Notes under the pieces: model-generated | Told to the model about the DNA's origin: nothing | Database searches by the model: none | What the model saw: the letters and a program-made list of their open reading frames with translations, nothing else | Translations under genes and position numbers: made by a program | Assembly: GCA_021613375.1 (NCBI GenBank) | Contig: CM038728.1 | Coordinates: 34,736,299-34,800,298 of the forward strand | Length of the DNA: 64,000 nt | Reading direction: 5' to 3' | Source: Megaleporinus macrocephalus | Taxonomy: Eukaryota > Chordata > Actinopteri > Characiformes > Anostomidae | Shown: one piece after another, positions 10,794-22,974 of the stretch | Position numbering within the stretch: the stretch's first letter is position 1 | How the letters are laid out: every line of letters starts with the position of its first letter

Positions 10794-10919
10794 ATTCGAG
10801 TTTATTGAGGCGAGAAAGGAGCCCCGGGGCAGCATTTACAGGAACAACAAACACCGGGAATACAAATAAGTAGTTCAGTATTTACAGTTATCTTCCAATG
10901 CCTGAACTCACTGATGGAA

Positions 10920-11110
10920 TTAAATTGGAATTGGGAAATTTGAAACACATTGGGTAATCTGTAAAAAAAAAAATGGAAACTTTGGGAAAAAATAGGGAAA
11001 TTTGAAGAAATTTGGAATAAATTGGGAACTTTGCAAGGAATTGGGTAATCTGTAAAAAAATTGGGAAATTATAAAAAAATATGAAAAATTGGAGTAAATT
11101 GGAAATCTAT
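10920..11110. repeat. Degenerate purine-rich short repeat
   Basis: Imperfect tandem variations on ttgggaaatttg and ggaataaattggg over about 190 bp. Confidence 0.6.
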
Positions 11111-11114
11111 TCAA

Positions 11115-11875
11115 TGGCTGGAAAGCAGTGAGAGGACAGGGACCTCCATAGTATTGTCAGCTCACAGACAGATAAAAAACTTGGTAGTAATTGAAGAAAC
11201 CATGATTATTTTAAATCATATAGGAGAATAGCAGGTCAACCAATTTTGGAAATCAGCTGAATTGAAAAAGTCTGAAATTCAGAAAAGCATCCAAGTTTTT
11301 ACAACTATGAGGTAAACAGGCTCAAAAGCTGAAGCTGAAATGTAGAAAAAGAAAATTTAATTAAAATAAATGATAACATATTAAAGATGTTACGACCCTG
11401 TGTAGAGGAGCAGGTCCAGAGTAGATTTGTATTATATATAACTGGTGAGGTGCATGTTGTATGAAGGTAAACACACTAGGCACAGAGGAACGCTGAAAGA
11501 AAGTGTATTGGGCTTTACAGTGTATTGGACAAACAGACAAACACTGGTGCAGGCATCAGGAGTGACCACGGCTGTAATAATAAACAAACCCCAGATAACT
11601 GGACACACAAACAGCTAGCTAACCTTGTGACACAAATAGCCAAACACACAAACAAGTGTGCGCGCCGAACTCCCTGACCATACAAAAACCCAAATCCCAA
11701 AACCAACAGCGGGCACTCCCATTGCCCGGCAAGAGTTTACTACACTTACAGAGGCAACCACATTCAACAGGGGATAAACAAAACTAGCAGAAGCTCCAAA
11801 TCAATCAGAACAGCACACAAACCAACAATCACAACTAGAAAAGTGCAATTCCTGAAGGAAACCTAGAGAAAAGTA
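11115..11875. other. Unique sequence, no gene seen
   Basis: Mixed AT-rich DNA. At 11390 a tgttacgaccctgtg start resembles the 5' end of some Gypsy LTRs, but I could not find a matching second LTR or internal genes, so no element is called. Confidence 0.35.
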
Positions 11876-11878
11876 AAG

Positions 11879-12700
11879 GAGTACGGGTCGGTGTGTTTGG
11901 GGATCTGTCCTGAGTGAGTCCAGGCATTAGATTAAACAAAACCATGATGTTTGGCCAAAAATGAATGTGATCCTATAAGAGGAACAAGGGATGAATAAAC
12001 ATAGAATAGATGAGTGCGGGTCAGTATGTCTGTGGATTAAAGGTTGGGGTTCTACCTCAAAGGAGTACATGTAGTTTGGAGGCTGTAGGTTCAATGAAAC
12101 TGACGTTTGGGCGTGATTGAAAATGAATAGGACCCTATGGGAGGAACAAGGGATCAATAAACGACAAATAGAGGAGTGCAGGTCAGTAGATCTGTGTATT
12201 AGAGTTTGGGTATTTGCTCTGAGTGAGTAGAGGCAGTTTGGAGGCTGTAGGTTAAACAAAACCATTATGTTTAGGTTTGGCCGAAATAAATGGGAGCCTA
12301 TGGGCGAAACGAGGGATGAATAAACGACAACTAGAGGAGTGCAGGTCAGTAGGTCTGTGGATTAGAGTTTGGGGATGTGCTCTGAGTGAGTAGAGGCAGT
12401 TTGGAGGCTGTAGGTTAAACAAAACCATCATGTTTAGGTTTGGCCGAAAATGAATGGGAGCCTATGGGCGAAACAAGGGATGAATAAACGATAACTAGAG
12501 GAGTGCAGGTCAGTATGTCTGTGGATTAGAGTTTGGGGTTCTGCTCTGAGTGAGTACAGTGAGGCAATTTGAAGGCTGTAGGTGAAATGAAACCATGATG
12601 TTTGAGTGTGACTGAAAATGAATGGGACTCTATGGAGAAAAAAGAGGGATTGAAATAAAACGACAAACAGACGAGTGCGGGTCGAACCAACACTGTAGTC
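11879..12700. repeat. 163-bp tandem array, about five copies
   Basis: Copies begin at about 11879, 12012, 12174, 12337, 12500 and 12674 with gagtgcaggtcagta or a close variant. Each also carries tttggaggctgtagg and atgaatgggagcctatggg. The first and last copies are diverged. The 112- and 115-residue minus-strand frames across it are repeat artefacts. Confidence 0.88.
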
Positions 12701-13555
12701 GAGGTAGGCGGTCTGCCCTGAGTCAGTGTATGTGAGATGGTGTCTGTCGGTCGAGCAGAAGGTTAGTAGATTGGCATACACTTTTCCATCCTATTCATTC
12801 TCCATGGGGAAAAATCCGGAAAAAACCTGTTGCTTTCCAGAATCCGTGCATCCAATCAAAAAGCTGGATATAAGCCCGACTCACACAATCAGACCAGACA
12901 ATCCGGAGTTGGAATGACGTAGATATTTCGGAAACTGTGGGACGAGCTACGTGGCGAAGATGACGAAAACATGGGACGGAGAGTGCTGGAAACTGGAACA
13001 TAATGGCGGAAAACATGGACTGGAGCAGGGAATATTTGGGACTGGAGCTGTAATACAAATCTTAACAAACACACATCTTATTGGTTGGCATAGAGTAGAT
13101 ACACAACAAGTGGCCAGCTTGTGTACTGCAGGGGCGATTCTCCTATCAGTGGTTGACCAGTGACTGGAAACTACCGGCCCGTAGACGGTCCGATCATAGA
13201 GCGCAGCTTTCCGAAAGTTGCTTTCCAGATTCTGAAATGCTGAATCCAACACTCGTTTGAAGTGGGCCATTAGGTAAGCTCGTTAGGCTCATTAGGTGGA
13301 CCATTGCTCGTCCTGCCTGGCGTCTCAGAGCTGCAAACAACGCAGCCGTAAAAAGATGATAAACGACTGTAAAGATCGTCAACATAAAGAGAAAAGCAGG
13401 TAAAATCACTGAGGACGTGGATAAAGTCTGCAAAGCGTTTGGCGAGAAGCCTGGCCAGTGACACAGATCAAATTAAAAAGATAAATACCAAAGAGAAAGA
13501 GTTTTAATTAAAAGCTGAGTTAAACAGAGACGTGCTTTCAGGTGTTTATTAAAGA
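12700..13555. other. Unique sequence, no gene seen
   Basis: Mixed composition with several short overlapping frames on both strands and no recognisable domain. Confidence 0.45.
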
Positions 13556-13559
13556 GACT

Positions 13560-13735
13560 CTGAGCTCGAGTGTCTAATAGAAGCTGAACTGAGCTCCACA
13601 GTTTAGACGCAGAAGAGCTGAAAGAGGTTCTCCAGGTTCTCTGTATGTTACTGAAGGTGTTTGTACAGAAGGTCAGTATCTGCAGATCTAAGATCAGCAG
13701 CTAGAACATAAACAGAGAGACGTTCTGTGATGTAC
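13560..13735 (-). repeat. Dispersed fragment shared with 48480-48610
   Basis: On the minus strand the text around acagaacgtctctctgttta, ctgctgatcttagatctgca and taacatacagagaac matches 48490-48580 on the plus strand. Its translation (WRTSFSSSASKLWSS, LFNKHLKARL) is faintly like the C-terminal tail after the RT in some LINEs. That reading is tentative. Confidence 0.7.
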
Positions 13736-13739
13736 CAAC

Positions 13740-15018
13740 TCTGACTATTAAAGTGATCAACTCTGACCATTACAGTGATCAACTCTGACCATTACAGCTA
13801 TCAACTCTGACCATTACAGTGATCAACTCTGACCATTACAGCTATCAACTCTGACCATTACAGTGATCAACTCTGACCATTACAGTGATCAACTCCAAAC
13901 ATTACAGCGATCAACTCTGACCATTACAGTGATCAACTCTGACCATTACAGTGATCAACTCCAAACATTACAGTGATCAACTCTGACCATTACAGTGATC
14001 AACTCCAAACATTACAGTGATCAACTCTGACCATTACAGTTATCAACTCTGACCATTACAGTGATCAACTCTGATCATTACAGTGATCAACTCCAAACAT
14101 TACAGCGATCAACTCTGACCATTACAGTGATCAACTCTGACCATTACAGTGATCAACTCTGACAATCAGAGTGATCAACTCTGACATCACAGTGATCAAC
14201 TCTGACCATTACAGTGATCAACTCTGACTATTACAGCGATCAACTCTGACCATTACAGTGATCAACTCCAAACATTATAGTGATCAACTCTCACCATTAC
14301 AGTGATCAACTCCAAACATTACAGTGATCAACTCTGACAATTACAGTGATCAACTCTGACCATCACAGTGATCAACTCTGACCATTACAGTAATCAACTC
14401 CAAACATTACAGTGATCAACTCTGAACATTACAGTGATCAACTCTGACCATTACAGTGATCAACTCACCATTATAGTGATCAACTCTCACCATTGCAGTG
14501 ATCAACTCCAAACATTACAGTGATCAACTCTGACAATTACAGTGATCAACTCTGACCATCACAGTGATCAACTCTGACCATTACAGTAATCAACTCCAAA
14601 CATTACAGTGATCAACTCTGAACATTACAGTGATCAACTCTGACTATTACAGTGATCAACTTTGAACATTACAGTGATCAACTCTGACCATTACAGTGAT
14701 CAACTCTGAACATTACAGTGATTAACTCCAAACATTACAGTGATCAACTCCAAACATTACAGTGATCAACTCTGACCATTACAGTGATCAACTCTGAACA
14801 TTACGGTGATCAACTCTGACCATTACGGTGATCAACTCTGACCATTACAGTGATTAACTCCAAACATTACAGTGATCAACTCTGACTATTACAGTGATCA
14901 ACTCCAAACATTACAGTGATCAACTCTGACCATTACAGTGATCAACTCCAAACATTACAGTGATCAACTCTGACCATTACAGTGATCAACTCTGACTATT
15001 ACAGTGATCAACTCTGAC
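13740..15018. repeat. 22-bp minisatellite, third block
   Basis: About 58 copies of the same unit as at the start of the window, 10 kb away. It adds a frequent variant (caactccaaacattacag) absent from the first two blocks, and some gctatcaactc units. Repeated runs of variants show local higher-order duplication. Confidence 0.96.
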
Positions 15019-16115
15019 TGATTTATTTGTTTTGTTTATTTAGTTGTATGTAGAAATGTTGTGAGAAGTATCGGACACACAGCTGGTCATCCTGTCAACA
15101 ACTAAAATTAGCCATGAAAATATAAGAACATATAGAGGTAATAGGTATGAAGATTAAATCTAAACAGTTACTATAATTCAGGTATTAAAAAATAAAATAA
15201 TATATAATTATATAATTAACAGTGTACATTTAAATTTCTGTGTAATATTCACTTTTATTTTTATTAATTCCCATTTTTATTTATGTTTATTATGTTTTGT
15301 GTTAATATTGTCAGATATTGTTTCAAAAGTTTGGGCACGCCTGGTCACATGATTTTATTGATATTGAAACTGGTACTAAACATAAATAAGCCAAATATTA
15401 TTAAATAAAGATCAAAGGGGCAATGCTACTAATAATTAAAGGCAAGTCAATAGATAAAACAGAATATCTGAGATCTTCTGGGATCTGGTCTGGTTGTATG
15501 TAGTAAAACATGAAACTAGTCTCTGATTCGTCAGCTCGGTCGCTAAAGATCTGCAGAGGCGTGTTTACAGCCCACTATCCTGAACCCGTCCACCGGCCTG
15601 ATATTTACCCAGGATTCCCGGCTATATTAGATAAGTAAAATGTAATTTTCCTGTGCAAATACGTGTGAAATTAAACACACAGAAAGGGACAGCTTTACAG
15701 CGGCTGGATTTATCCCAACCATATTTCCTTCTTTTACAGCGCATTCCTCTAAAGAGTGAGGCGGGAGGAGGCGGGAGGAGGCAGGAGGAGGCGCAAGCAC
15801 GTCGGGGTTATAACGTTTCATGTCTGAGTGATTATGTATTTTGTCGGAGAGGTAGTTGGAGGCATGCGGGCCATTTCGGTGATCTCTCAACCAGCGCGGA
15901 GATTCGGATCTCTCCGGTGAAGCCTAAGTACATCTGAAGGATGGGAAAAGCAGGAACTGGGGACGGGCAGCGGAGACTGGAGGACTAAGATGTGTCCAAG
16001 AGATTGAAGATATTCATATAGTTGTTGTTTCAGTCCCAAGTCATGAGTCGCTTCAACAGTCACATAGTCAATGTGTTGGATGCTGGAGGAATGAAGACCT
16101 GAAGAACTTTGACAC
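15019..16115. other. AT-rich then mixed sequence, no gene seen
   Basis: A short piece at 15325-15355 (caaaagtttgggcacgcctg) resembles a fish Tc1-type terminal repeat. At 15755-15795 gcgggaggag recurs about three times. Nothing else recognised. Confidence 0.45.
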
Positions 16116-16119
16116 AGAC

Positions 16120-16350
16120 ATGGAGGTGGAGGAGATGGAGGTGAAGAACAGAGTGGAGGAGATGGAGGTGAGGAACAGAGTGGAGGAGATGAAGGTTAAG
16201 AAGGGAGTGGAGGAGATGGAGGTGATAAACAGAGTGGAGGAGATGGAAGTGAGGAACAGAGTGGAGGAGACGGAGGTGAAGAACAGAGTGGAGGAGATGG
16301 AAGTGAGGAACAGAGTAGATGAGATGGAGGTGAGGAACAGAGTGGAGGTG
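16120..16350. repeat. 27-bp minisatellite, first block
   Basis: About eight copies of a 27-bp unit containing gtggaggagatggaggtg and aacaga. Because 27 is a multiple of three, it yields a Glu/Val-rich repeat (VEEMEV...NR). I see no evidence that it is translated. Confidence 0.9.
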
Positions 16351-16416
16351 AGATGTTACAGTAGATGTTGGAGGTGATGCTGATGTGATGAAGAGAGATT
16401 TGAACTGAACTAAAAG

Positions 16417-16900
16417 ATGAGCTGCTATCGAGCAGCAGATTTAAGAACTACCTTCTCCTCCAGACGTCCTTCTACTAAAAAACTTTCTTCCTTCGTCTCT
16501 GGACGTCCTTTTACTCAAGAAATATCTTCTTTCTCCTCTAGATGTCCTTCTACTCAAAAATATCTTCTTTCTCCTCCAGACATCCTTCTACTCAAGAACT
16601 ACCTTCTCCTGGAGACGTCCTGCTACTTAAGAACTACTTTCTCCTGCAGACGTCCTGCTACTCAAGAACTACCTTCTCCTCCAGATGTCCTGCTACTCAA
16701 GAACTACCTTCTCCTCCAGACACCCTTCTACTTAAGAACTACTTTCTCCTCCAGACGTCCTGCTACTCAAGAAATATCTTCATTCTTCTCCAGACGTCCT
16801 TCTAAACAAGAACTTCCTTCTCCTTCAGATGTCCTTCTACTCAAGAACGTCCTTCTCCACCAGACGTCCTGCTACTCAAGAACTACCTTCTCCTCGGCTG
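16417..16900. repeat. 35-bp minisatellite, first block
   Basis: Copies of a unit around tctactcaagaactacctt and ctcctccagacgtcc, with lengths varying near 35 bp. It is followed by gctgttaaaacagtgaacag and a return to the 27-bp unit. Confidence 0.9.
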
Positions 16901-16924
16901 TTAAAACAGTGAACAGGAAGATTT

Positions 16925-17040
16925 AATGAAGAACAGAGTGGAGGTGATGGAGGTGAGGAACAGAGTGGAGGAGATGGAGGTGAGGAACAGAGTAGATGAG
17001 ATGGAGGTGAGGAACAGAGTAGAGGTGAGATGTTACAGTA
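16925..17040. repeat. 27-bp minisatellite, second block
   Basis: About four copies of the same 27-bp unit as at 16120. Together with the text gatgagctgctat that follows, it shows that a block of about 677 bp was duplicated. Confidence 0.88.
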
Positions 17041-17093
17041 GATGTTAAAGGTGATGCTGATATGATGAAGAGAGATTTGAACTGAACTAAAAG

Positions 17094-18945
17094 ATGAGCT
17101 GCTATCTAGCAGCAGATTTAAGAACTACCTTCTCCTCCAGATGCCTTCTACTCAAGAACTTTCTTACTTCGTCTCTGGACGTCCTTTTACTCAAGAAATA
17201 TCTTCTTTCTCCTGCAGACATCCTTCTACTCAAAAACTACCTTCTCCTGCAGACGTCCTGCTACTTAAGAACTACTTTCTCCTGCAGACGTCCTGCTACT
17301 CAAGAACTACCTTCTCCTCCAGATGGCCCTTTACTTAAGAACTATCTTCTTTCTCCTCCAGACGTTCTTCTACTCAAGAACTACCTTCTTCTGCAGACAT
17401 CCTTCTACTCAAGAACTACCTTCTCCTGCAGACGTCCTGCTACTCAAGAACTACTTTCTCCTGCAGAAGTCCTGCTACTCAAGAACTACCTTCTCCTCCA
17501 GATGGCCCTTTACTTAAGAACTATCTTCTTTCTCCTCCAGACGTTCTTCTTCTTAAGAACTACCTTCTTCTGCAGACATCTTTACTTAAGAACTACCTTC
17601 TCCTGCAGACGTCTTCTACTCTAGAACTTCCTTCTCTCCAGATGTCCTCTACTGAAGAACTACCTTCTCCTCAGAATCCTTCTACTCAAGAACTACCTTC
17701 TCCTCAGACCCTTTACTCAAGAACTACTTTTCTCCTCCAGACGTCTTCTTCTCAAGAATACTTCTTCTTCTCCAGAAGTCCTGCTACTCAAGAACTACCT
17801 TCTCCTCCAGACTTCTTACTCTAGAACTTCCTTCTCCTCCAGATGTCCTACTGAAGAACTACTTCTCCTCCATCTTCTACTCAAGAACTACCTTCTCCAC
17901 CAGACGTCCTTTACTCAAGAATACCTTCTCCCAGACGTCCTTCTACTCAGAACTACCTTCACCTCCAGACGTCCTTCTACTCAAGAACTACCTTCTCCTC
18001 CAGACGTCCTTCTACTCAAGAACTACCTTCTCCTCCAGATGGCCCTTTACTTAAGAACTATCTTCTTTCTCCTCCAGACGTTCTTCTTCTCAAGAAATAT
18101 CTTCATTCTTCTCCAGACATCCTGCTACTCAAGAACTACCTTCTCCCCCAGACGTCCTTCTACTCTAGAACTTCCTTCTCCTCCAGATGTCCATCTACTG
18201 AAGAACTACCTTCTCCTCCAGATGCCCTTCTACTCAAGAACTTCCTTCTCCACCAGACGTCCTGTTACTCAAGAATTACCTTCTCCCCCAGACGTCCTTC
18301 TACTCTAGAACTTCCTTCTCCTCCAGATGTCCATCTACTGAAGAACTACCTTCTCCTCCAGATGCCCTTCTACTCAAGAACTACCTTCTCCTCCAGATGG
18401 CCCTTTACTTAAGAACTATCTTCTTTCTCCTCCAGACGTTCTTCTTCTCAAGAAATATCTTCATTCTTCTCCAGACATCCTGCTACTCAAGAACTACCTT
18501 CTCCCCAGACGTCCTTCTACTCTAGAACTTCCTTCTCCTCCAGATGTCCATCTACTGAAGAACTACCTTCTCCTCCAGATGCCCTTCTACTCAAGAACTT
18601 CCTTCTCCACCAGACGTCCTGTTACTCAAGAATTACCTTCTCCCCCAGACGTCCTTCTACTCTAGAACTTCCTCCTCCTCCAGATGTCCATCTACTGAAG
18701 AACTACCTTCTCCTCCAGATGCCCTTCTACTCAAGAACTTCCTTCTCCACCAGACGTCCTGTTACTCAAGAATTACCTTCTCCCCCAGACGTCCTTCTAC
18801 TCTAGAACTTCCTCCTCCTCCAGATGTCCATCTACTGAAGAACTATCTTCTCCTCCAGACGTCCTTCTACTCAAGAACTACCTTCTGCTCCAAACACAGT
18901 TCTACTCAAGAACTGCTGTATGCTCCAGACATCCTTCTACTCAAA
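17094..18945. repeat. 35-bp minisatellite, second and main block
   Basis: About 50 copies of the tctactcaagaactacctt unit. Within it a run of several units (ggccctttacttaag, then cgttcttcttctcaag, then ctactctagaacttcc) recurs around 18035, 18400 and partly 18650-18800, giving a higher-order period of about 360 bp. The unit length is not a multiple of three, so the long frames here switch phase and are not genes. Confidence 0.93.
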
Positions 18946-18949
18946 AACT

Positions 18950-19990
18950 TGAAAATGAAGTCCTAAAATTAAGACCTGAAGCACCAGCTTTGGAAAAACA
19001 GGGCCTACGAATTTCCAAGAAATAAAAGAAGAGCATTGATTTTGCTCGACTACTGTGTGACCTCGCTTTACCAACATCTGGATTTTGCTCGAAGACTGTT
19101 AAAACAGTGAACGGGAAGATTTCATTTCTTCTTTGTCGTCTTTTACCATCTTCAGCTGTGCACGCACCTCTTCCAGCATCCATTAGCTACAGCATGCTAT
19201 TATTTCTGAAGTCCCCTCGTCAGAAAATAGCTGCTCAGGAACCTACCAAATAAACGCTCTGGACTTGTTCTGCCCACGACGTCCAAGCAGAGGCTGTTAT
19301 TGCTCCTGCCTTCGACAGCCTTCTCAAACACGGGCGTAGTTAATATCAGCCTCAGTCTTTTCTCCCCCACAGCTACGACGCTCCGTTGCCCTTTCGTTTG
19401 AAGGACATTCGCTGCAGCTCCTGCGTTCCTTCTTGACTTTATTTCACTCGACAGCTTCAGAGCTGCACATACGAAACCTCGCAGATGAAAGAAGTCATTA
19501 CGTGTCCCTACTGTACTCGCTCTCAGACGGCCGAGCCGATGAGGACGGACAGTTCAGAGCAGGGTTTCTGATGGAGGGCTCCGAGCGGCCGGAATGGTGG
19601 GAGAGAGGCTGCAAGTGGTTGCCGTTTGAACCTCCAGCGAGCTTTCCACTCTTCCAGACTCTCAGAAGTCTGAAAGTCAAGGCAGAGCTGTTTTCAGCCG
19701 TAAACAATGACAAGGCTTTAATAAACAATCTGCCACGGTTCACTCCATATTAATAACCGACTTTCATCTCCTGTCAATCTTCATAGAGAAGCCCAATTAT
19801 TCAGTCTTCAGTCAGCTGGAAAGATACGGGAGAAACTTGGGAAATCTCGGCATACGCCAAGTGATAAACAGTCTCAATCCTAGACCTGAATTAACAGTGA
19901 TAATCAGAGGTTGGATTTAAAATGCATTAGGAATAAAAGTTAAAGCTGTTACAGTTTTATTTATCAGTTTAGAGCAATTTTATCAAGTTA
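18950..19990. other. Unique sequence, no gene seen
   Basis: Near 19096 actgttaaaacagtgaacgg repeats the text at 16898, marking the right edge of the duplicated minisatellite region. A 106-residue plus-strand frame at 19433-19753 has no recognisable domain and is overlapped by a minus-strand frame. Confidence 0.45.
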
Positions 19991-19997
19991 AGTTTAT

Positions 19998-20425
19998 AAA
20001 TACTATCGTGTTTAAAAGTTTTAGACACTTGGGGACATTATTATATTGAAAAAGCACTTCAAAACACTTTGATCAGACAGTATTAATAGAGTAAGTAGAT
20101 CTTTTCCATACATCAGTGTGTTTATTTAACTCTTTCCAAGCTTCTCTTAAACAACCCAGTATTATTATCAGTTCTCATCTAATACCTGCTTTGACTGCTC
20201 AGTACTTCATTAAGCTAAATCAAGATTTGCTGCTGAAGGAACTGAATACATTCATACAATGTCTGGGCGTCCAGGAGAAATCTGGAACCTAACTTTGTTC
20301 TTCAAACTGGATCAAGATCTGATCTACTTCTCTCACAATAACATATTCATGTTACTTTGTATTGTATGTCTGATTATTTACATCTGTTCTAATCAGATCT
20401 GCTGTTCTTACTAGTGATCATAATA
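19998..20425 (+). repeat. Dispersed 365-bp repeat with Tc1-like terminal sequence, copy 2
   Basis: Begins with tttaaaagttttagacactt, a Tc1-type terminal sequence, and then carries the same core as 7770-8110 and 47850-48200 in plus orientation (for example ctgctgaaggaactgaa and gtctgggcgtccaggagaaa). A Tc1-type fossil in the same orientation begins 350 bp further on, and a hairpin MITE lies between them. I infer that this is the 5' end of that Tc1 element. Confidence 0.8.
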
Positions 20426-20454
20426 CCTTATATATCTAAGTATATATAGGGCGT

Positions 20455-20766
20455 GTCTAAAGTCTCAGGACACCCTTTTATCTGAATACCCCAGCAAGTA
20501 ACGGGTGAGGGGGTCTATCTTTTAGGCTAGGTCCTGATCTTGATAGCCGCCATATTGGATCAAGGGCAAGTTTTTCCAATGGGAACGTGGTCGTGTAGCA
20601 GCTCAAAGAAGACCAGGATTGTGGTCTGCTACATCATCACCTTTCCATTGGAAAAACTTGCCCTTGATCCAATATGGCGGCTTTCAAGATGGTGGCCATG
20701 TTCGGGACTTAGACTAAAAGATAGACCCCCTATCATCAAATAAAAGGGTGTCCTGAGACTTTAGAC
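20455..20766. mobile_element. Hairpin MITE with long inverted repeats
   Basis: The ends are exact inverted copies over about 26 bp (gtctaaagtctcaggacacc on the left, ggtgtcctgagactttagac on the right). Further inside, atattggatcaagggcaag followed by tttttccaatgg is mirrored by ccattggaaaaacttgccc. Almost the whole 312-bp element can fold into one hairpin with a loop of about 50 bp. There is no coding capacity. The superfamily is not determined. Confidence 0.88.
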
Positions 20767-20769
20767 TAT

Positions 20770-22830
20770 CAGCTTTATCAGACTATCAGATAGTTTATGG
20801 ACGATCAGCTCAAGACATTCACGCAGTAGTGTATTTTGAGATTTGTTGAATTTATCGTTATTCTAACTTTCCAGCACAGCAAAACAGGAATTAAGTAATC
20901 GGTGAAGAAATTACAACTAAATTGCAGCCTAATTGCTAATGAGCAGATAAACAATCTAGAGTTGATTGCATGTGTGGCATTCTCAATTTGGAATCTATTG
21001 CTGTTGACTGTTAACATGAAGTCCAACAAGCTTCACTGCAAGTAAATGAAGCATGAAAAATCTAAACAAGCCCCTCAGAGAGAAAGCAAGAACAGTAGGT
21101 GTGCCCAGACAACCATTCCTTCAAAAGAAAGAATGGAGCGGTCAGCTCAGAAAGACAAAGCCTCCAAACTTCACAACAGTCCAGAGAATCCAGAGGATAA
21201 ACCCCTGAGAAAATATTGATGGCTTGTAGGATGCAAACTACAATCAAGGTGACTAGAACATCTTCTGGACAGAGTAAACAGAGATCGACTTGCTCCAGGA
21301 TTATGGCAGAAGAAGAGTAAGGAAAACGGAAGGAACTGCTCAGGATCTAAAGCACCAAGATTGTAGCAGTGATCCAAATAACACCTTCCAGGAGGTCAGA
21401 CCATCTGTATCAAATTCAACAATGCAGAGAAGAAAACAAACGAGTGAATAAAGATGGTTTTCCACAAAATATAAAGCAAAATCATCTAAAAAAAAAATCT
21501 AAAAAAAAAAAGCCTGTACAGAACTGGAACTTTATCTTCTGGACAGAGGAAACAAAGATTACCTTGATCCAGAAACATGGGAAGAACATGCAGAACTGCT
21601 CATGATCCAAAGCACCAATTCATCTGTGAAGCATGGTGGTGGTAGTGCTATGGCATGGGCATGTACTGCTGGTTCCCTGGTATATCGTGATGATGTAATC
21701 GCTGATAAAAACAGCTGAATTGATTCTGAAGTGTATATGGATATAGTATCTGCTCAGATTCTCTGATTCACTCCAAACTTCACAACAGTCCACCAAATCA
21801 AGAACACCTTCTAGGAGGTCAGGCTATCTGTAACAAATTCAACAATCCAGAGAATCAGGGACGCCAGTATCGATCTAGAACATTATCTTCTGGACAGAGG
21901 AAGTAAAGATCACCTTGATCCAGAATAATGGGAAGAGAGGAGTATATCTGTGAAGCATGGTGGTGGTAGTGTTATGGCATTTGCATGTACCACTGGTTCC
22001 TTGATATTTGTTGATGTGATTGCTGTGAAAATCACAACAGAGATCCAAATCAAGAACACCTTCTGGGAAGTCAGACTATCTGTATCAAAGTCAATGATTC
22101 CGAAAAGTAAAATCCCAGTGAATATAGATGACTTTCCACAAGATAGCAACCAAAATAAGGGAGACCAAAAAGTATCTAAAAAGTCTGTACAGATCTGGAA
22201 CTGTATCTACTGGACAGAGGAAACAGATAAACTTGGAGCATGGTGGTGGTAGTGGTGGTTGTGGTGGTATGGCGTGGGCATGTACTGCTGGTTGCCTGGT
22301 TTTCTTTGGCAATGTGATCACTGATAAAGGAGAAGGATGGATTTTGAAATGTATACAACTGCGTTATCTGCTCAGATTCACTCAAATGCTTCAACAGATC
22401 TCTAAAGTGCAGACGTACTGAAGCGCACTGGGAAAGACTTTTATAAGGCAAAGAAGAGGAATGTTCAAACACCTGCCCTCAATTCAATCGAGCATGCATT
22501 TCACTTACTGAAGGCTAAATTGAAGGTAAAACACCACAAGAACATCCAGAAAAGGTCTGACAAGATCCTTACCCGGGAAGAAACACATCAACTCATGATA
22601 TTTATGGGTTCCAGACTCACAGAGGATTTACAAAAAGAAAAACAAAACAAAAAAAAAATGATTTAATGTTAGCTTTTTCCAAATACTTTCCTAAATATCT
22701 GCAGTAGTGTCTGAAAATAGTAGAAATCCCAACACAGTTCCTCTAATTTGGAGTAAATATATAATTAAAGTTGAAAGTCTGAAATTTTAGCTCATTATTT
22801 CAGCTCCAGTGTGCTGCAAAATAACTATCA
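20770..22830 (+). pseudogene. Tc1-type transposon fossil with re-duplicated transposase core
   Basis: Tc1 transposases cut and paste DNA with a DDE triad. Here the helix-turn-helix region (agaaagcaagaacagtaggt at about 21084) is followed by repeated core modules: tctggacagag at about 21265, 21538, 21890 and 22208; caagaacaccttc-type text near 21375, 21795 and 22046; and KHGGGS codons at about 21628, 21952 and 22236. WTEE replaces the usual WTDE in the three readable copies, which removes the first catalytic Asp. DNDPKH is lost, and the C-terminus survives as SIEHAFHLLKAKLK and REETHQLM at 22480-22610. A recognisable 3' untranslated part continues to about 22815. Many stops are present. Confidence 0.85.
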
Positions 22831-22974
22831 CTTTTTTAACAGGCAAATTTAAAATGATTAGTATTTTTATTATTATATATTTTATTATTGTAACTGTGAT
22901 TATTAGTAATTTGCTTTTATGATTTACACCAACTGTACTGAAAGCACACTGCTAACATACTGATTGGGTATATA

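Noticed and set aside
11390..11880. Possible Gypsy LTR starting tgttacgaccctg
   Set aside because: No second LTR, primer-binding site or gag/pol motif could be found.
13740..15018. Possible CRISPR-like array of regular repeats
   Set aside because: The units are contiguous with no unique spacers, the organism is a eukaryote, and there are no cas genes. The same applies to every other array here.
16417..18308. Several 60-176-residue frames of Ser/Leu/Arg repeats
   Set aside because: Translation of the 35-bp minisatellite, which changes phase each unit.
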